This document shows positions 10,001 through 19,267 of a stretch of DNA of 64,000 bases, in pieces. The stretch's first letter is position 1, and every line of letters begins with the position of its first letter. The notes under the pieces were generated by a model, which was not told the origin of the DNA, ran no database searches, and saw only the letters and a program-made list of their open reading frames with translations. Source of the stretch: Bosea sp. ANAM02 (GTDB lineage: Bacteria > Pseudomonadota > Alphaproteobacteria > Rhizobiales > Beijerinckiaceae); assembly GCF_011764485.1 (NCBI RefSeq), contig NZ_AP022849.1:372001-436000 (forward strand). Direction: 5' to 3'. The position numbers and the translations under genes are program-made.

Positions 10001-11170
10001 CTAGTTTATTCCTGCGGCAAGCTGAAGCATAGGCAAGATCGTCTGCGCGAACATTATGCCCCCTGAGGCCGTGATCGCGATCGCAGCGACGATCCCCATC
10101 AAGGGCCCAAACGCCTCAATTCGTGCTCTGAAAAGATCAGCATACTGATTTGCTAAGGCCTCAAGCGTTCGGGCGATGTCTTTTCTATCAGGACTCGTTG
10201 AAAGCGCGGCCTTGTCTGTCTCATGAAGCGTTTTCATCGCGTGCGCCCAGCTTCTTTTACCTTCTTTTACTGCCTGCCTCGCTCGCTGCAGATCAGTTTT
10301 CAGCGCGCCGCGTGGAGCGCCGTCTTCTGTGAGGCGCAGCGCCTCTTCGATGCGGACACCTGATCCGACGAGCAGCCCGAGCTTGTAGAGCGTGACGTGG
10401 TTGTTCTTGGCGAGCACCATGTCCCGATAGAAGGGCAGCTTGAGAATGAGCCAGTCGGCCGCGTTCGGCACGATCACGCGCCCGGCGCTGCCGAGCAGCA
10501 GGAAGAGCGCGAAGATCACCATCATGATCGTCATGATGATCACGGACCAGTTGCCGAGCGTGCGCGCCCACTCGACATCGACGCCCTTGCCGCTTTTGAA
10601 AATCGGGTTGTCCATCACCATCGGGCCGAAATACTCGTTGGTGCCGAGCATGAGACCGTAAGCGATCACGAACGATCCGATTGCGCTGTAGACCTGCTTC
10701 ATGGCCCCGCGGGTGGTGTGGGACATCTTATACTCGAACTCGGCCGCGTCCTTGAGGGCGCGCCAGGTCTCACCGGTAGCGACGCCGGCGCGCACGAGCG
10801 CCGAGGTCGTGGACGGGAAGTTCTTCCGGTCCTGAGACATCGCCTCATGCAGCGTCGAGCCGGCTTCCACGCGCTCCAGCATCTGCCTCGAGGCTTTTCC
10901 GATGTTGCCGCCGAAGCTGGCCGACATGAGCCGCAGCGCGTCACCGGTTGGCACCTTCGAGCCGAGCATGGAGCTCATGCGCAGCATCCAGGTGTGGCGC
11001 TCGCCAGCGCTCATCCCCGGGACGAGATCGATGCTCCAATCACGGGAGGCTGCAATCACCCTCCCCTGCCGGGCGCCAAGGTCGCGAGCTTCCTTCTCGG
11101 ACCCAGCCTCGATCTTGATGTTCTTGAGGCCGCCGCGAGGCGAGGAGATGCGTAGGTTATAGCGCGCCAT
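10001..11170 (-). CDS. Type II secretion/type IV pilus inner-membrane platform protein (GspF/PilR family)
   Basis: GspF-family platform protein that couples the assembly ATPase to pilin extraction in the inner membrane. Two T2SS-F repeats are visible: residues about 60-190 (SMLGSKVPTGDALRLMSASF, GSTLHEAMSQD) and 240-380 (KLGLLVGSGVRIEEALRLTE, ADLFRARIEAFGPLMGI), with hydrophobic segments near 160-180, 205-230 and the C-terminus. The spacing and length (389 aa) are normal for the PilR/TcpE type. It is the last gene of the minus-strand pilus operon, directly after a pilin-like gene. Confidence 0.88.
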   Translation of the reverse strand: MARYNLRISSPRGGLKNIKIEAGSEKEARDLGARQGRVIAASRDWSIDLVPGMSAGERHTWMLRMSSMLGSKVPTGDALRLMSASFGGNIGKASRQMLERVEAGSTLHEAMSQDRKNFPSTTSALVRAGVATGETWRALKDAAEFEYKMSHTTRGAMKQVYSAIGSFVIAYGLMLGTNEYFGPMVMDNPIFKSGKGVDVEWARTLGNWSVIIMTIMMVIFALFLLLGSAGRVIVPNAADWLILKLPFYRDMVLAKNNHVTLYKLGLLVGSGVRIEEALRLTEDGAPRGALKTDLQRARQAVKEGKRSWAHAMKTLHETDKAALSTSPDRKDIARTLEALANQYADLFRARIEAFGPLMGIVAAIAITASGGIMFAQTILPMLQLAAGIN

Positions 11171-11171
11171 C

Positions 11172-11675
11172 TCAGAGCCCGGCCTGCAGGGTGAAGGTCA
11201 CGGCTGCCTGCCCGTCGAAGGCGGGGTTGGGCTCCCCACCGCACACCTTGCCCAGATAACCCGCCGTTCGCCCCAGAACGCTCGCCAGGCCATCATGGAC
11301 CGCTTTCCCGATCTGGACCCCGTCATCGTTGCGGAGGCACAGGAAGGGCTTTCCAGAGCCGTCGAGGTCATAGACCCACCGCATCCCCTTCGGAGGCAGC
11401 ATCACGCCACCCAGGCGGCCGCCGTCGAGCAGCGTGGCGTGGCCTGCCGGAAAGTAGGGCGCGAGATCCGCGATCCAGGACGCTTGCCCGGGCACAGCGC
11501 CGCTGTTGGCGACACGATAGGCACCGAGCGCCAGGTTGAAGGCACGCTCGCCTGCAACGACGCTGTCCGCCGTGGCAGAACGCACACCGATGTCGGTGTT
11601 GAGATAGGTGACGCCGCCGGCGACGAGGGTCGCGGCGATTGCGATCGCGAAGACAGCCACGATGAGCTGGTACAC
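11172..11675 (-). CDS. Pilin-like protein (type IVb, PilS-like)
   Basis: 167-aa protein that begins almost at once with a hydrophobic helix (MYQLIVAVFAIAIAATLVAG), as in mature type IV pilins, followed by a globular periplasmic part containing two cysteine clusters (FLCLRNDD and GKVCGG) that could form the C-terminal disulphide loop. A long basic leader with a prepilin-peptidase site is not evident, which is unusual; either processing is very short or it is a minor pilin. It lies between the ATPase and the GspF gene, where IncI-type plasmids carry pilS. Confidence 0.7.
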   Translation of the reverse strand: MYQLIVAVFAIAIAATLVAGGVTYLNTDIGVRSATADSVVAGERAFNLALGAYRVANSGAVPGQASWIADLAPYFPAGHATLLDGGRLGGVMLPPKGMRWVYDLDGSGKPFLCLRNDDGVQIGKAVHDGLASVLGRTAGYLGKVCGGEPNPAFDGQAAVTFTLQAGL

Positions 11676-11723
11676 GCTACACTCCGATCAAACTCGTCTC
11701 GGCCGGCGGGATCCCGCGCGGCG

Positions 11724-13406
11724 TCAGCCCTTCAGAAATTTCCGCAGCCGGTACTTCGTGTGATCGATGCCGCGCCTTTCGCAGCGCTCCTGGGCATACT
11801 CACCGAAGACACGCACGAGCTCGTCGATCGTCGTGATGCCGGCGACCATCTTGTCGATCGCGTCGTCGATCATCTCGCGCCAGGGGAAACCCTGCGTGAC
11901 GTCGGCGCCAGGCGCCGTCATCGCGATGATCCGATCGACCTCCTGGAAGTCGCCGAAGGACACGCTTTCGGACACAATGGTCCGGTCGTCGTAGCCCCCG
12001 CCGAGACAAACCGGGCAGTGCTTGTGGTGGTCCTCCGGATCGTCGCCGAGGCCGCCGCAGTGCTTGCAGATCACCTTGACCAGGGTCTGGACCAGCACGG
12101 CACGCAGATTGAAGCGCAACTCGTGAGGCTCGACGCCGAGGTCACGCAATCGGGACAGAGAGGAGATGATCGAGCTCGTGTGGAGGGTGCAGATCACGAG
12201 GTGGCCGGTGTCCGCCGCCTTGATGGCGTTGCGGGCCGTCTCATTGTCGCGCACCTCGCCGACCGCGATGATGTCGGGATCGGCGCGCATGAAGCCCTTC
12301 AGCGCGCGCGCGAAGTCGAGACCGACCTGAGGATTGGCGTTGACCTGACCGACGTTTGAAATCCGATACTCGACCGGGTCTTCGATGGTGTAAACACGCT
12401 TCCCGAACCGATCGAAGCCGGCCATGGTCGCGTTGAGCGTGGTCGTTTTGCCCGAGCCGGTCGGCCCGCAGATCAGGTTGATCCCGCTCTGCCGCGTGAC
12501 GCCGCGTCGCCAAGCCTGCACGTTCGAGATGCCGAGTGCTTCGAGCTTCGGTCGCACCTTCTCGGAATCGAGAATGCGGACCACGATGTTCTCGCCCTCG
12601 ACGGTCGGGACTGTCGTGACGCGCAGATCGATGAAGCGGCCGGACTGCTCCAGCTGGAAGCCGCCGTCCTGATTGATCCGGCGCTCGGCCAGATCCATGC
12701 CTGAACGGTCCTTCAGCTGGGCCGAGACGATGTTGTATTCGTCGAGCGGACCCTCGTGAACGAGCGAACGCTCGCCGAGCTTGCGGAAAAACACCGAATA
12801 GGAGCGCGCCTTCGGCTCGATATGGATGTCAGAGGCGCCTTCCTTGAGGCCACGGAACAGCAGGCGTTCCATGATCTCTTCCTGCCGGACATCCTTCACC
12901 TCCGAGCTCGTCCGCCTGATGCGGTCAAGGAACTCGGCGTGCAGGTTGGGCATGAACGCGACGAACTCGACCTTGCGGTCGGGATAGTAGCTATGGACGA
13001 GGCGCTCGATCTCCGTCTCGTCACTCATCGTGCCGACATAGATCGTGCCGCCGACATCCGCCGAGATCGTGATCGACTTCTCTTCGAGGATCTCGACCGG
13101 GATCTTGGAAACCGTGACCTTCTCGGTCGCGATCCGGTCCGGATTGAATTCGAGGATCGAGTGGACGAGCTCTTCCTGCGGGAGAAAGCCCGTCCGCACC
13201 AGGATCGCTCCGATGCGCTCACCGGTGACGCGCTGCTCCATGAGGGCAGCACCGGCGTGCTCGCGCAGGACGCGTTTCCGGTCAATCAGGAACTGGGCGA
13301 AATGGTGCTTCTCGCCATCGCCGAGAATGCCACCCGTCGGCACAAAGTCCGGATCCGGAGGCACCAGCTCGATATCGCGCCGGCGGAAGAGATCCATGAT
13401 CCCCAT
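11724..13406 (-). CDS. GspE/PilB-family secretion/pilus ATPase (PilQ-like)
   Basis: Hexameric ATPase that powers pilin assembly. The N-terminal GspE-II-like segment (RIGAILVRTGFLPQEELVHS) is followed by the core with Walker A GPTGSGKTTT, the Asp box EDPVEY, Walker B-like DPDIIAVGEVRD and the His box TGHLVICTLHTS. A four-cysteine zinc motif (CKHCGGL ... CPVC) follows, as in classic GspE proteins. The start is ATG at 13406. The gene is followed after about 48 nt by the pilin gene and preceded after 3 nt by a small membrane protein. Confidence 0.92.
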   Translation of the reverse strand: MGIMDLFRRRDIELVPPDPDFVPTGGILGDGEKHHFAQFLIDRKRVLREHAGAALMEQRVTGERIGAILVRTGFLPQEELVHSILEFNPDRIATEKVTVSKIPVEILEEKSITISADVGGTIYVGTMSDETEIERLVHSYYPDRKVEFVAFMPNLHAEFLDRIRRTSSEVKDVRQEEIMERLLFRGLKEGASDIHIEPKARSYSVFFRKLGERSLVHEGPLDEYNIVSAQLKDRSGMDLAERRINQDGGFQLEQSGRFIDLRVTTVPTVEGENIVVRILDSEKVRPKLEALGISNVQAWRRGVTRQSGINLICGPTGSGKTTTLNATMAGFDRFGKRVYTIEDPVEYRISNVGQVNANPQVGLDFARALKGFMRADPDIIAVGEVRDNETARNAIKAADTGHLVICTLHTSSIISSLSRLRDLGVEPHELRFNLRAVLVQTLVKVICKHCGGLGDDPEDHHKHCPVCLGGGYDDRTIVSESVSFGDFQEVDRIIAMTAPGADVTQGFPWREMIDDAIDKMVAGITTIDELVRVFGEYAQERCERRGIDHTKYRLRKFLKG

Positions 13407-13409
13407 GGA

Positions 13410-13634
13410 TCAGCCCCGCTTGACGCGCGTGAACCGGCCAAGAACGTGGGTGCGGATCAGCTGCCCCATGTCGATGAAGGCCATCGGGATGCTGACGATG
13501 GCGCCTACGATGGCGACCCAGGTCCAGACGGTCGGCGACGGCCAGTTGGCGTAGACCATCCAGATGGCGATCAGCACCATGGCGATGGCGGTCACCACGT
13601 CCATGATGCGGGCGAACTTGAAGAACGAGTTCAT
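13410..13634 (-). CDS. Small membrane protein (74 aa) in pilus operon
   Basis: Two hydrophobic helices (VVTAIAMVLIAIWMVYANW and VWTWVAIVGAIVSIPMAFI) separated by a short turn, with a basic C-terminus. I choose ATG 13634 (MNSFFKFARIMDV), which has GAAGTGAG upstream; the longer frame to 13718 runs into the preceding gene. It sits 3 nt before the ATPase gene. No family recognised; probably an inner-membrane component of the pilus machine. Confidence 0.7.
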   Translation of the reverse strand: MNSFFKFARIMDVVTAIAMVLIAIWMVYANWPSPTVWTWVAIVGAIVSIPMAFIDMGQLIRTHVLGRFTRVKRG

Positions 13635-13642
13635 CGGGTATC

Positions 13643-14065
13643 TCACTTCACACTGGAAAGTCGGACGACGAGACGGATCTGGCTGGACGGCTGGCGGGCG
13701 CAGCTCGTCCCCAGGCACACCTCGGCGATGCGCCGCGTCGGGCAGGTAGCCAGCGCGGCGGTCGCGTCAGCGAGGGCAAGGCGGGGGTCTCCCTTCACCT
13801 CGCCGAAGTCGATCTCGATGTCGCCACCTGGCAGGAAGTTCATCGAGCGCGCGCCGCCGGCCGGCGTGCCGAGCGAGGCCGGCGCCGTCCCGGCCGAGGA
13901 GGTCAGGCGCGCCAGATGCGTCCGGCAGGACGTCTCGACCCGCTGCGCCATCTGCTCGTTGACGACATTTCGGTCGAGCGCGCGGCCCATGACCACCGTC
14001 CCGAGGGCGAACATGCCAACGCCGGTGAGACCGAGGATAATGCCGACTGCAGTCCGGACCTTCAT
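13643..14065 (-). CDS. Bitopic membrane protein (140 aa) in pilus operon
   Basis: N-terminal signal anchor (VGIILGLTGVGMFALGTVVMG) followed by a periplasmic domain with four cysteines (SCRTHLARL, ATCPTRRIAEVCLGTSC). It has the topology of small pilus alignment proteins, but I cannot name the family. The ATG at 14065 overlaps the stop of the upstream gene (ATGA), so translation is coupled. Function is inferred from position only. Confidence 0.75.
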   Translation of the reverse strand: MKVRTAVGIILGLTGVGMFALGTVVMGRALDRNVVNEQMAQRVETSCRTHLARLTSSAGTAPASLGTPAGGARSMNFLPGGDIEIDFGEVKGDPRLALADATAALATCPTRRIAEVCLGTSCARQPSSQIRLVVRLSSVK

Positions 14066-14862
14066 CGCGTGACACCCGTGGTCGAAATCGGCGCCGGGAT
14101 CGGCAGCGGAGCAGGTTGGGCTGGGGTAACCACCGGAGGCGGGGAATTAGGCACCGCCGTGGGCGTCTGGACCGCGGGCAGCGGGAGCGCTGGCGTCGGC
14201 TCAGCCCGACCACCGATTGGCTTGATCGAGGTCGTCCACTGGTTGTCCTTGAAGCGCAGTGCCTCGACGTAGAGATGCGCCGGCACGCGCTCCACGAGCG
14301 ACCAGCTGCGGTGCGGCAACTGATCCGTTTCGAGCTGACGGATCGTGGGTGCGTAGAAGAGGCTCGCCGCCGCGTGAATGCCCCAGGCGATCGACAGGAA
14401 GGTCGCGCCGATACCGAAAAGGGCTGATCCGACGACAAGCGTCCCGGTGCCGCGGCGCACCAGGCGCTGCATCTTGCCTTTGGCGACCAGCTGTCCGTTA
14501 CCAGCGGCGATCAGGGCAAGCGACTCCTTCTCGGGCTGGAGCACCAGCGCCGGAAGGCCGTCGCGCATGGCGACCGAGTAGACACGCCGCCCCGTGCGAA
14601 ACCACGCCGGATCACGACGCTCGGCTAGAGCCTTGGCGATATCCGGGAGATAGGACTGTCCGACACCACCTTCGTGGATCTCGTACAGGAACCCGCCCAT
14701 GAAGGGCATGGTCGCGTACCAAGTCGTGTTCGGCGAGACGAAGAAGCGCGCCGCATAGTCCTTGATATGCTCGATCGTGTCCTTTCGGGCCGTGCCGGCT
14801 TCAAGCCAGCCGACGATCGCCTTGTTCGGAGCCCCAACCTGGGTGTCGATGACGTTGTCCAT
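14062..14862 (-). CDS. Bitopic pilus-assembly protein (PilO position)
   Basis: Cytoplasmic N-terminal half (about 1-140), one transmembrane helix near 140-170 (TLVVGSALFGIGATFLSIAW), then a periplasmic part ending in a long Pro/Ala-rich tail. It follows the secretin gene as pilO follows pilN in IncI-type thin-pilus operons, and the N-terminal cytoplasmic domain plus single helix is the same architecture. I choose ATG 14862 with GTGGAG upstream over GTG 14868. It overlaps the secretin stop region and the next gene's start. Confidence 0.75.
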   Translation of the reverse strand: MDNVIDTQVGAPNKAIVGWLEAGTARKDTIEHIKDYAARFFVSPNTTWYATMPFMGGFLYEIHEGGVGQSYLPDIAKALAERRDPAWFRTGRRVYSVAMRDGLPALVLQPEKESLALIAAGNGQLVAKGKMQRLVRRGTGTLVVGSALFGIGATFLSIAWGIHAAASLFYAPTIRQLETDQLPHRSWSLVERVPAHLYVEALRFKDNQWTTSIKPIGGRAEPTPALPLPAVQTPTAVPNSPPPVVTPAQPAPLPIPAPISTTGVTR

Positions 14863-14864
14863 GA

Positions 14865-16646
14865 TCACTCCACCGGTTCGTAGGTCGTCACGGTGGGCTG
14901 CAGGATGATGAAGAGCGCGTTCCGCGTGATGTTCTGCGCGCGGTAGCCGGCCGACTGGCTGCGAGCCTTCATCTTGTCGCGCAGGAACGTCGGCTCGTTG
15001 CCGTCGAACTGCTCCTGGTCATACTGGATGCCGCCGATGACCGCGGTCTGGCCGGCACGCATACGCACGATGTTGGAGAGCTCCTGGTCCTGGGTCCGCG
15101 GCTGCGTCAGGCTACCGAGCTGATTGCCGGCATCGAGCTTCACGAATTCGACGAGCGACTTCAGCTCCATCTTCAGATCGGTGGTGACGAGCTCGGCGTC
15201 GGAGTCGAAACGCGGGACCATCTCGACGGTGAGACCGGTCTTCACCGTCTCGGTCTGGGCGGTGCCGAGCGTGTTCGAGTTCGAGCTGCCGCCGGCGGTA
15301 CCGTTCGCTGCCGCGGTGCCGGCAGAGCCGAGCGTGCCGATGCCGATACCCTTCACGTACGGGATCTCGTCACCGGAGCGTATCTTCACCTGCCGCCCGG
15401 AGAGCGTGCGCAACTCGACGTTCTGGGTGACGTTCGTGTTGCCGAAGGTCGACAGGAAGGCGATTGCCGTCGAAACCGACGTCACCGTCTGCGCCCCAAA
15501 GAGCGTGCCGACCTGGGTTGTGCCGAGCACGAGGCCGGTCTTTGTCAGATCTACGACCCCGCCCTTCTGGTTCACGACGGTCGTAGGCAGGATGGACTGC
15601 TGCGCCGTGCTGTTCGCCAGCGAGTTGACCGTGTTGGTCGCCGTGCCGTTGTTGCCGATCGTGGTGTTCGTCGCGGCCTGCGACACATCCTTGACGCTCA
15701 GCGCCTCCGCAATGCCCTTCTGGCGCTGGTCGACGATCGCCGCGAACTTGCTCCAGTCGAAGCCCTGCGCCGACTTGTCATTCATCGTCAGCGAGACGAC
15801 GGCGACCCGAAGATCGACGGTGGCGAGGTTGCGGACCGTGCGCTTCAGGAACGGCGCGATGATGTCGTCCTGCAGCGTCGGATTGGCCGAATAGACGATC
15901 TTACCGGCGTCGACCGACATGACGATCTCGGTCGCACCGAGATTGCGCAGCGACTCCTGGACGCCCTTCAGGATGTCCTCGTTCTGCGGCAGGGCGATCG
16001 CGAAGCGGTTCTTGTCCGACAAGAAGATCGTGTTGCCTTCCTGCCAGAAGACGATGCCGAGGCCGGTCTTCAGGGTATCGAGCAGCCCGCCGAGCGTGCC
16101 GTCGTACTGCGGGAATGGAAGCCTGCGCTTGAGGACGGCATCCCCACCGCTGCCAGCACCACCCGACGAGACGGTTGAAGCCGCCGGCGCCGCGCCCGGA
16201 CGCACCGGCGCTCCCGACGTCGTCGGGGACGAGGATCCGACCACCGGATCGCTCCAGCTGAAAGCGAGCTGGACACCAGCTGCCGAAAGCGCCTGGACGA
16301 GGTCCGCAACCGTGCCATCCGTTCCAGGAAACTGAACCCTGATCTGGCGTGCCCGCAGCGCGGCCGAGACACCCTGCCGCACCGCACGGGGCTGCAGCGA
16401 GGATGCGGGCACCCGGATGCGCTTGATCGCGACTGCGCCGCCATCGGCGTTGAAGCGCTCCTGAGTTGCCTTGAGCGCCTCGGACTGGGTCGGAAGACGC
16501 CCCGGCTCCGGCAGGTTCTGCCCGCAACCGGAGACGAGAGCGGTCAGCGCGACGCTAGCGAGCGTCGCAGCCGAAAACTTCCGCTTCCGCACCGGTCCAG
16601 GTGAAGCTGAAACCTTGCTTGCCGTCACGGTAAAGGGCCTTTCCAT
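14865..16646 (-). CDS. Type IVb pilus lipoprotein secretin (PilN family)
   Basis: Outer-membrane secretin ring through which the pilus passes. Starting at ATG 16646 gives a signal sequence and lipobox LTALVSGC with Cys41, as in PilN/BfpB lipoprotein secretins; the longer frame to 16817 would bury this signal. An N-terminal ring-type domain (VADLVQALSAAGVQLAFSW) and a Gly/Ser-rich linker precede the secretin domain, which contains LRTLSGRQVKIRSGDEIPYV, VEMVPRF and RAGQTAVIGG. Its 5' end overlaps the preceding gene by about 90 nt in another frame. Confidence 0.9.
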   Translation of the reverse strand: MERPFTVTASKVSASPGPVRKRKFSAATLASVALTALVSGCGQNLPEPGRLPTQSEALKATQERFNADGGAVAIKRIRVPASSLQPRAVRQGVSAALRARQIRVQFPGTDGTVADLVQALSAAGVQLAFSWSDPVVGSSSPTTSGAPVRPGAAPAASTVSSGGAGSGGDAVLKRRLPFPQYDGTLGGLLDTLKTGLGIVFWQEGNTIFLSDKNRFAIALPQNEDILKGVQESLRNLGATEIVMSVDAGKIVYSANPTLQDDIIAPFLKRTVRNLATVDLRVAVVSLTMNDKSAQGFDWSKFAAIVDQRQKGIAEALSVKDVSQAATNTTIGNNGTATNTVNSLANSTAQQSILPTTVVNQKGGVVDLTKTGLVLGTTQVGTLFGAQTVTSVSTAIAFLSTFGNTNVTQNVELRTLSGRQVKIRSGDEIPYVKGIGIGTLGSAGTAAANGTAGGSSNSNTLGTAQTETVKTGLTVEMVPRFDSDAELVTTDLKMELKSLVEFVKLDAGNQLGSLTQPRTQDQELSNIVRMRAGQTAVIGGIQYDQEQFDGNEPTFLRDKMKARSQSAGYRAQNITRNALFIILQPTVTTYEPVE

Positions 16647-17115
16647 TGACACATCCGATGAACTTGGCGCCTTCCGGCAGCTTCGGACCTTTGGGAGTTG
16701 CGGGGGTAGCGGGCTGAGGGGTGCCTTGGGCCGGCAGCTGCGCGTTCTTCGCAGCCAGGTCCGAGATCTGCTTCTTGGTGTCTTCGAGGCCGCGCTTGGC
16801 GTCATCGACCTGCCCACGCAGGGTATTGAAATCGCCCTGGAGCATGCTGCGCAGCTCCGGGAAAAGATCCCTGACGATCCCCTTCATCCGCTCCCGATCC
16901 GCGATCCGACGATCCTCCTCCGCGGTGTTGACCGGGAGGAATGGGTTCTGACGCGCATCCTGACTCGGAGGCGGCTGCGTCGGTGACGCGGGCTGAGCCG
17001 GAACAGGTCTGGGTGCGGCCGGAGTGGAGGTCGGCGGGCTCACAGGACCCTGCGCCACGGCGTGAGACGCCATGGACAAGGCTGTGAGCAGAAGGATCGA
17101 TCTGATCGAATTCAT
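16555..17115 (-). CDS. Exported Pro-rich/coiled-coil protein, first gene of pilus operon
   Basis: Signal peptide (MNSIRSILLLTALSMASHAVAQ), a proline-rich linker, the sequence QNPFLPVN, then a coiled coil at about 90-125 (LRGQVDDAKRGLEDTKKQISDLAAKNAQL, quoted in part here as GLEDTKKQISDLAAKNAQL) and a C-terminal domain with two cysteines (IGCVNGKALYRDGKQG). The layout matches accessory periplasmic proteins placed before pilN on conjugative plasmids. Divergent from the HNH-like gene at 17287, so the operon promoter must lie within 17116-17286. Confidence 0.78.
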   Translation of the reverse strand: MNSIRSILLLTALSMASHAVAQGPVSPPTSTPAAPRPVPAQPASPTQPPPSQDARQNPFLPVNTAEEDRRIADRERMKGIVRDLFPELRSMLQGDFNTLRGQVDDAKRGLEDTKKQISDLAAKNAQLPAQGTPQPATPATPKGPKLPEGAKFIGCVNGKALYRDGKQGFSFTWTGAEAEVFGCDAR

Positions 17116-17286
17116 TAACGTAGCGCCGATTCCTCGGGGTGGCCTCAGGAACGGCTTCGATCATTCGGGTCAATTTGAATGATGGTCAAGGTCCGCTTCC
17201 CCAATTCATGTGGGCGGCGGATTAATCCTTCCCCCTTGCATGGATTGCGGAGAAACTCCTCAAGGAATGGATCGGCAAAAGCAATT

Positions 17287-18753
17287 ATGAGCGGCAAGGA
17301 ATCGGTGAATAGCGCCGTCGTCGCGGCAAGCCGCCTGGTGCGCGCCGCGCTCCCGGCCGCGCGCCTTAACGTGTCGACGCTTTCCGCCTCTCGCCGCGAG
17401 CTCGATGCGCTATTCGACAAGGCGCATGCGCCGATCGACAGCCTCCGGCGCCGCTGCGAGATGACCTCAGCCGTAGCGACGATCCCGCTGCTGGGGCGCA
17501 TCCACACGCGCGCTGTGGCTCGACTGCAGATTGCCGAGGATGCGCTGCACGGCATCCGTGAGCGCGCACACACCAACATCGCCGAGCTGAAGGCCGCAAA
17601 GGACAGCGTCGACCGTCTGCAGCGCTCCTTGACCAACCTCGCGAAGGCCGCGCCCCTGATGGTGCGACTCGGGCCTCCAGGCCGCACGATCAAGGCTCGT
17701 TCGGACGGTATCCATGCTCGGGCGACAGGACTGCTCCGGAAACGCAAGTCGAACGAATGGATCGCACAGGCGTCAGCCTGTGGCCTGGATGCTCTCCTGC
17801 TGGTCCGCGACTGGGCGCAGGAGACCGCTCTGGCGGCTGCCGGCGGGCGAACGGACGCTCACCGTACCGCGACCGCCAAGGCGGCACCGCGAGAGCGCAG
17901 GATCTACCTTCCGGTGCCCGCGTCGCTTTCAGCACAGGTCGAGCGCCTTGGAGCGATCAGGGACATCTCGGTCACTGGCGCCTCTCCCTGGTTCGTGACC
18001 CCCGAAATGGACCTCCAGCCGTTCGGGCGGCTGTTGCCCATGGCGATTTGGCCGTCACCAGCCGCGGTGAGCATGCCCAGCCTTCCGATGCACGCCGCCG
18101 GCCAAAACCTGTGGAGCTTGTTCGATCGGGATTACTGGGATCACGTCCGCAAGCAGACCTATGCGGCCAGCGGCCATCGGTGCGCGATCTGTGGCGGGAG
18201 AGGCCCCAGCGCAATCGCCAGGGCCATTCATCAACCTGACGACCCTCGGCCCACGATCCAGGCTCACGAGATTTGGGACTGGACAGTCGGGGACGAGGAC
18301 GGAGCTGTGGGGGTGCAGCGGCTAACGGGCATCCTGTGTGTCTGCCGGGGATGCCACATGCTATTTCACAGCCAATATGCTGGAAAGCTCGCTGAGCTGA
18401 ACGGTATGGGTGACGAGGTGGCCGCCGCGATCGAGCAGCGACGCCGAACGCTCACCCGATTGAGCTCCGCCGAACTGGCCGAATCCATTGCGGCCGCCAA
18501 CGATCGCCTTCGTGAGCTATCGGGCATCAGCAAGTGGGTCGTGGATCTCAGTCACATCGCGGCTCAGCCCTCGCTCTCGCAGATCACCCCGATCCTGCAA
18601 GAGAACAACCGCGCCAATATCCCGCCCGAGCAGATCGCCGGCCTGGCATTCCGGACGGATCAGGGACGCACTTTCGAGGCCCGCGATGCAGACGAGGTCG
18701 TTGCCAGAATGCTTGGTCAGGAACATTCAATCCTTCGAACAATTGCTCGCTGA
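17287..18753 (+). CDS. HNH-like zinc-binding protein (488 aa)
   Basis: The N-terminal two fifths is helical and coiled-coil-like. The C-terminal half has a zinc-finger/HNH arrangement: RCAICGG, then AHEIWDW about 35 residues later, then CVCRGCHMLFHS. The spacing C-x2-C ... H-E ... C-x2-C-H is the one seen in HNH nucleases found beside plasmid transfer and DNA-processing genes. A start at ATG 17287 (MSGKESVNS) is preferred; the frame extends to 17179 but that part is not protein-like. Nuclease activity is inference, since the usual final HNH residues are only partly clear. Confidence 0.75.
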   Translation: MSGKESVNSAVVAASRLVRAALPAARLNVSTLSASRRELDALFDKAHAPIDSLRRRCEMTSAVATIPLLGRIHTRAVARLQIAEDALHGIRERAHTNIAELKAAKDSVDRLQRSLTNLAKAAPLMVRLGPPGRTIKARSDGIHARATGLLRKRKSNEWIAQASACGLDALLLVRDWAQETALAAAGGRTDAHRTATAKAAPRERRIYLPVPASLSAQVERLGAIRDISVTGASPWFVTPEMDLQPFGRLLPMAIWPSPAAVSMPSLPMHAAGQNLWSLFDRDYWDHVRKQTYAASGHRCAICGGRGPSAIARAIHQPDDPRPTIQAHEIWDWTVGDEDGAVGVQRLTGILCVCRGCHMLFHSQYAGKLAELNGMGDEVAAAIEQRRRTLTRLSSAELAESIAAANDRLRELSGISKWVVDLSHIAAQPSLSQITPILQENNRANIPPEQIAGLAFRTDQGRTFEARDADEVVARMLGQEHSILRTIAR

Positions 18754-18792
18754 GCCTCTTTTCGAAGGCGTCCGGTCGCTGTAGCTTGAAGC

Positions 18793-19137
18793 ATGGACCG
18801 AAAGCCCCTCCCCCGTCGCCAGCAGACCGCCGGGCACGGCGCGAAAGCGCCACTCGACCCGGACTTTGTCGCGCCTGCGCACACGATCCCGAAGCGCCGC
18901 ACCCCACACCGAGGCACGGTCGGAAAGGCTGTGCCGCGCCGGAATAAGCGCAAGAAGGAAACGTCTGTCAGGGGCATCGGCACCTTCCGGCTCCTGATTA
19001 CGATGGCTTCCTGCTTCGCTTTTTCGCTTTGGCTTTCGGTCGAGGCGCAGAACCTGGTGCGCGATCGATTCTCCCCGCCGCCACCGGTCATGAAGGCCCA
19101 GATCTCGATGGGCGACAGCTCAGCCTTCAAGTTCTGA
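18793..19137 (+). CDS. Small basic single-pass membrane protein (114 aa)
   Basis: Strongly basic, proline-rich N-terminus (KRRTPHRGTVGKAVPRRNKR), one hydrophobic helix (LLITMASCFAFSLWLSVEA), and a short extracytoplasmic tail ending SSAFKF. It follows the HNH-like gene by 39 nt on the same strand. A competing minus-strand frame (18717-19196) lacks such organisation. No family recognised. Confidence 0.5.
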   Translation: MDRKPLPRRQQTAGHGAKAPLDPDFVAPAHTIPKRRTPHRGTVGKAVPRRNKRKKETSVRGIGTFRLLITMASCFAFSLWLSVEAQNLVRDRFSPPPPVMKAQISMGDSSAFKF

Positions 19138-19267
19138 TCCACGAACCACCCTTCGTCCACGCATTCCTTGCATCCTCTCAAGGATCGCGTTGACATTCCT
19201 TCTAGCCGATGCGCTCCTCGATTAGGTCGCCTCAGGAATCGTCCTGGCGAAGGAAAGGGATTGCATC

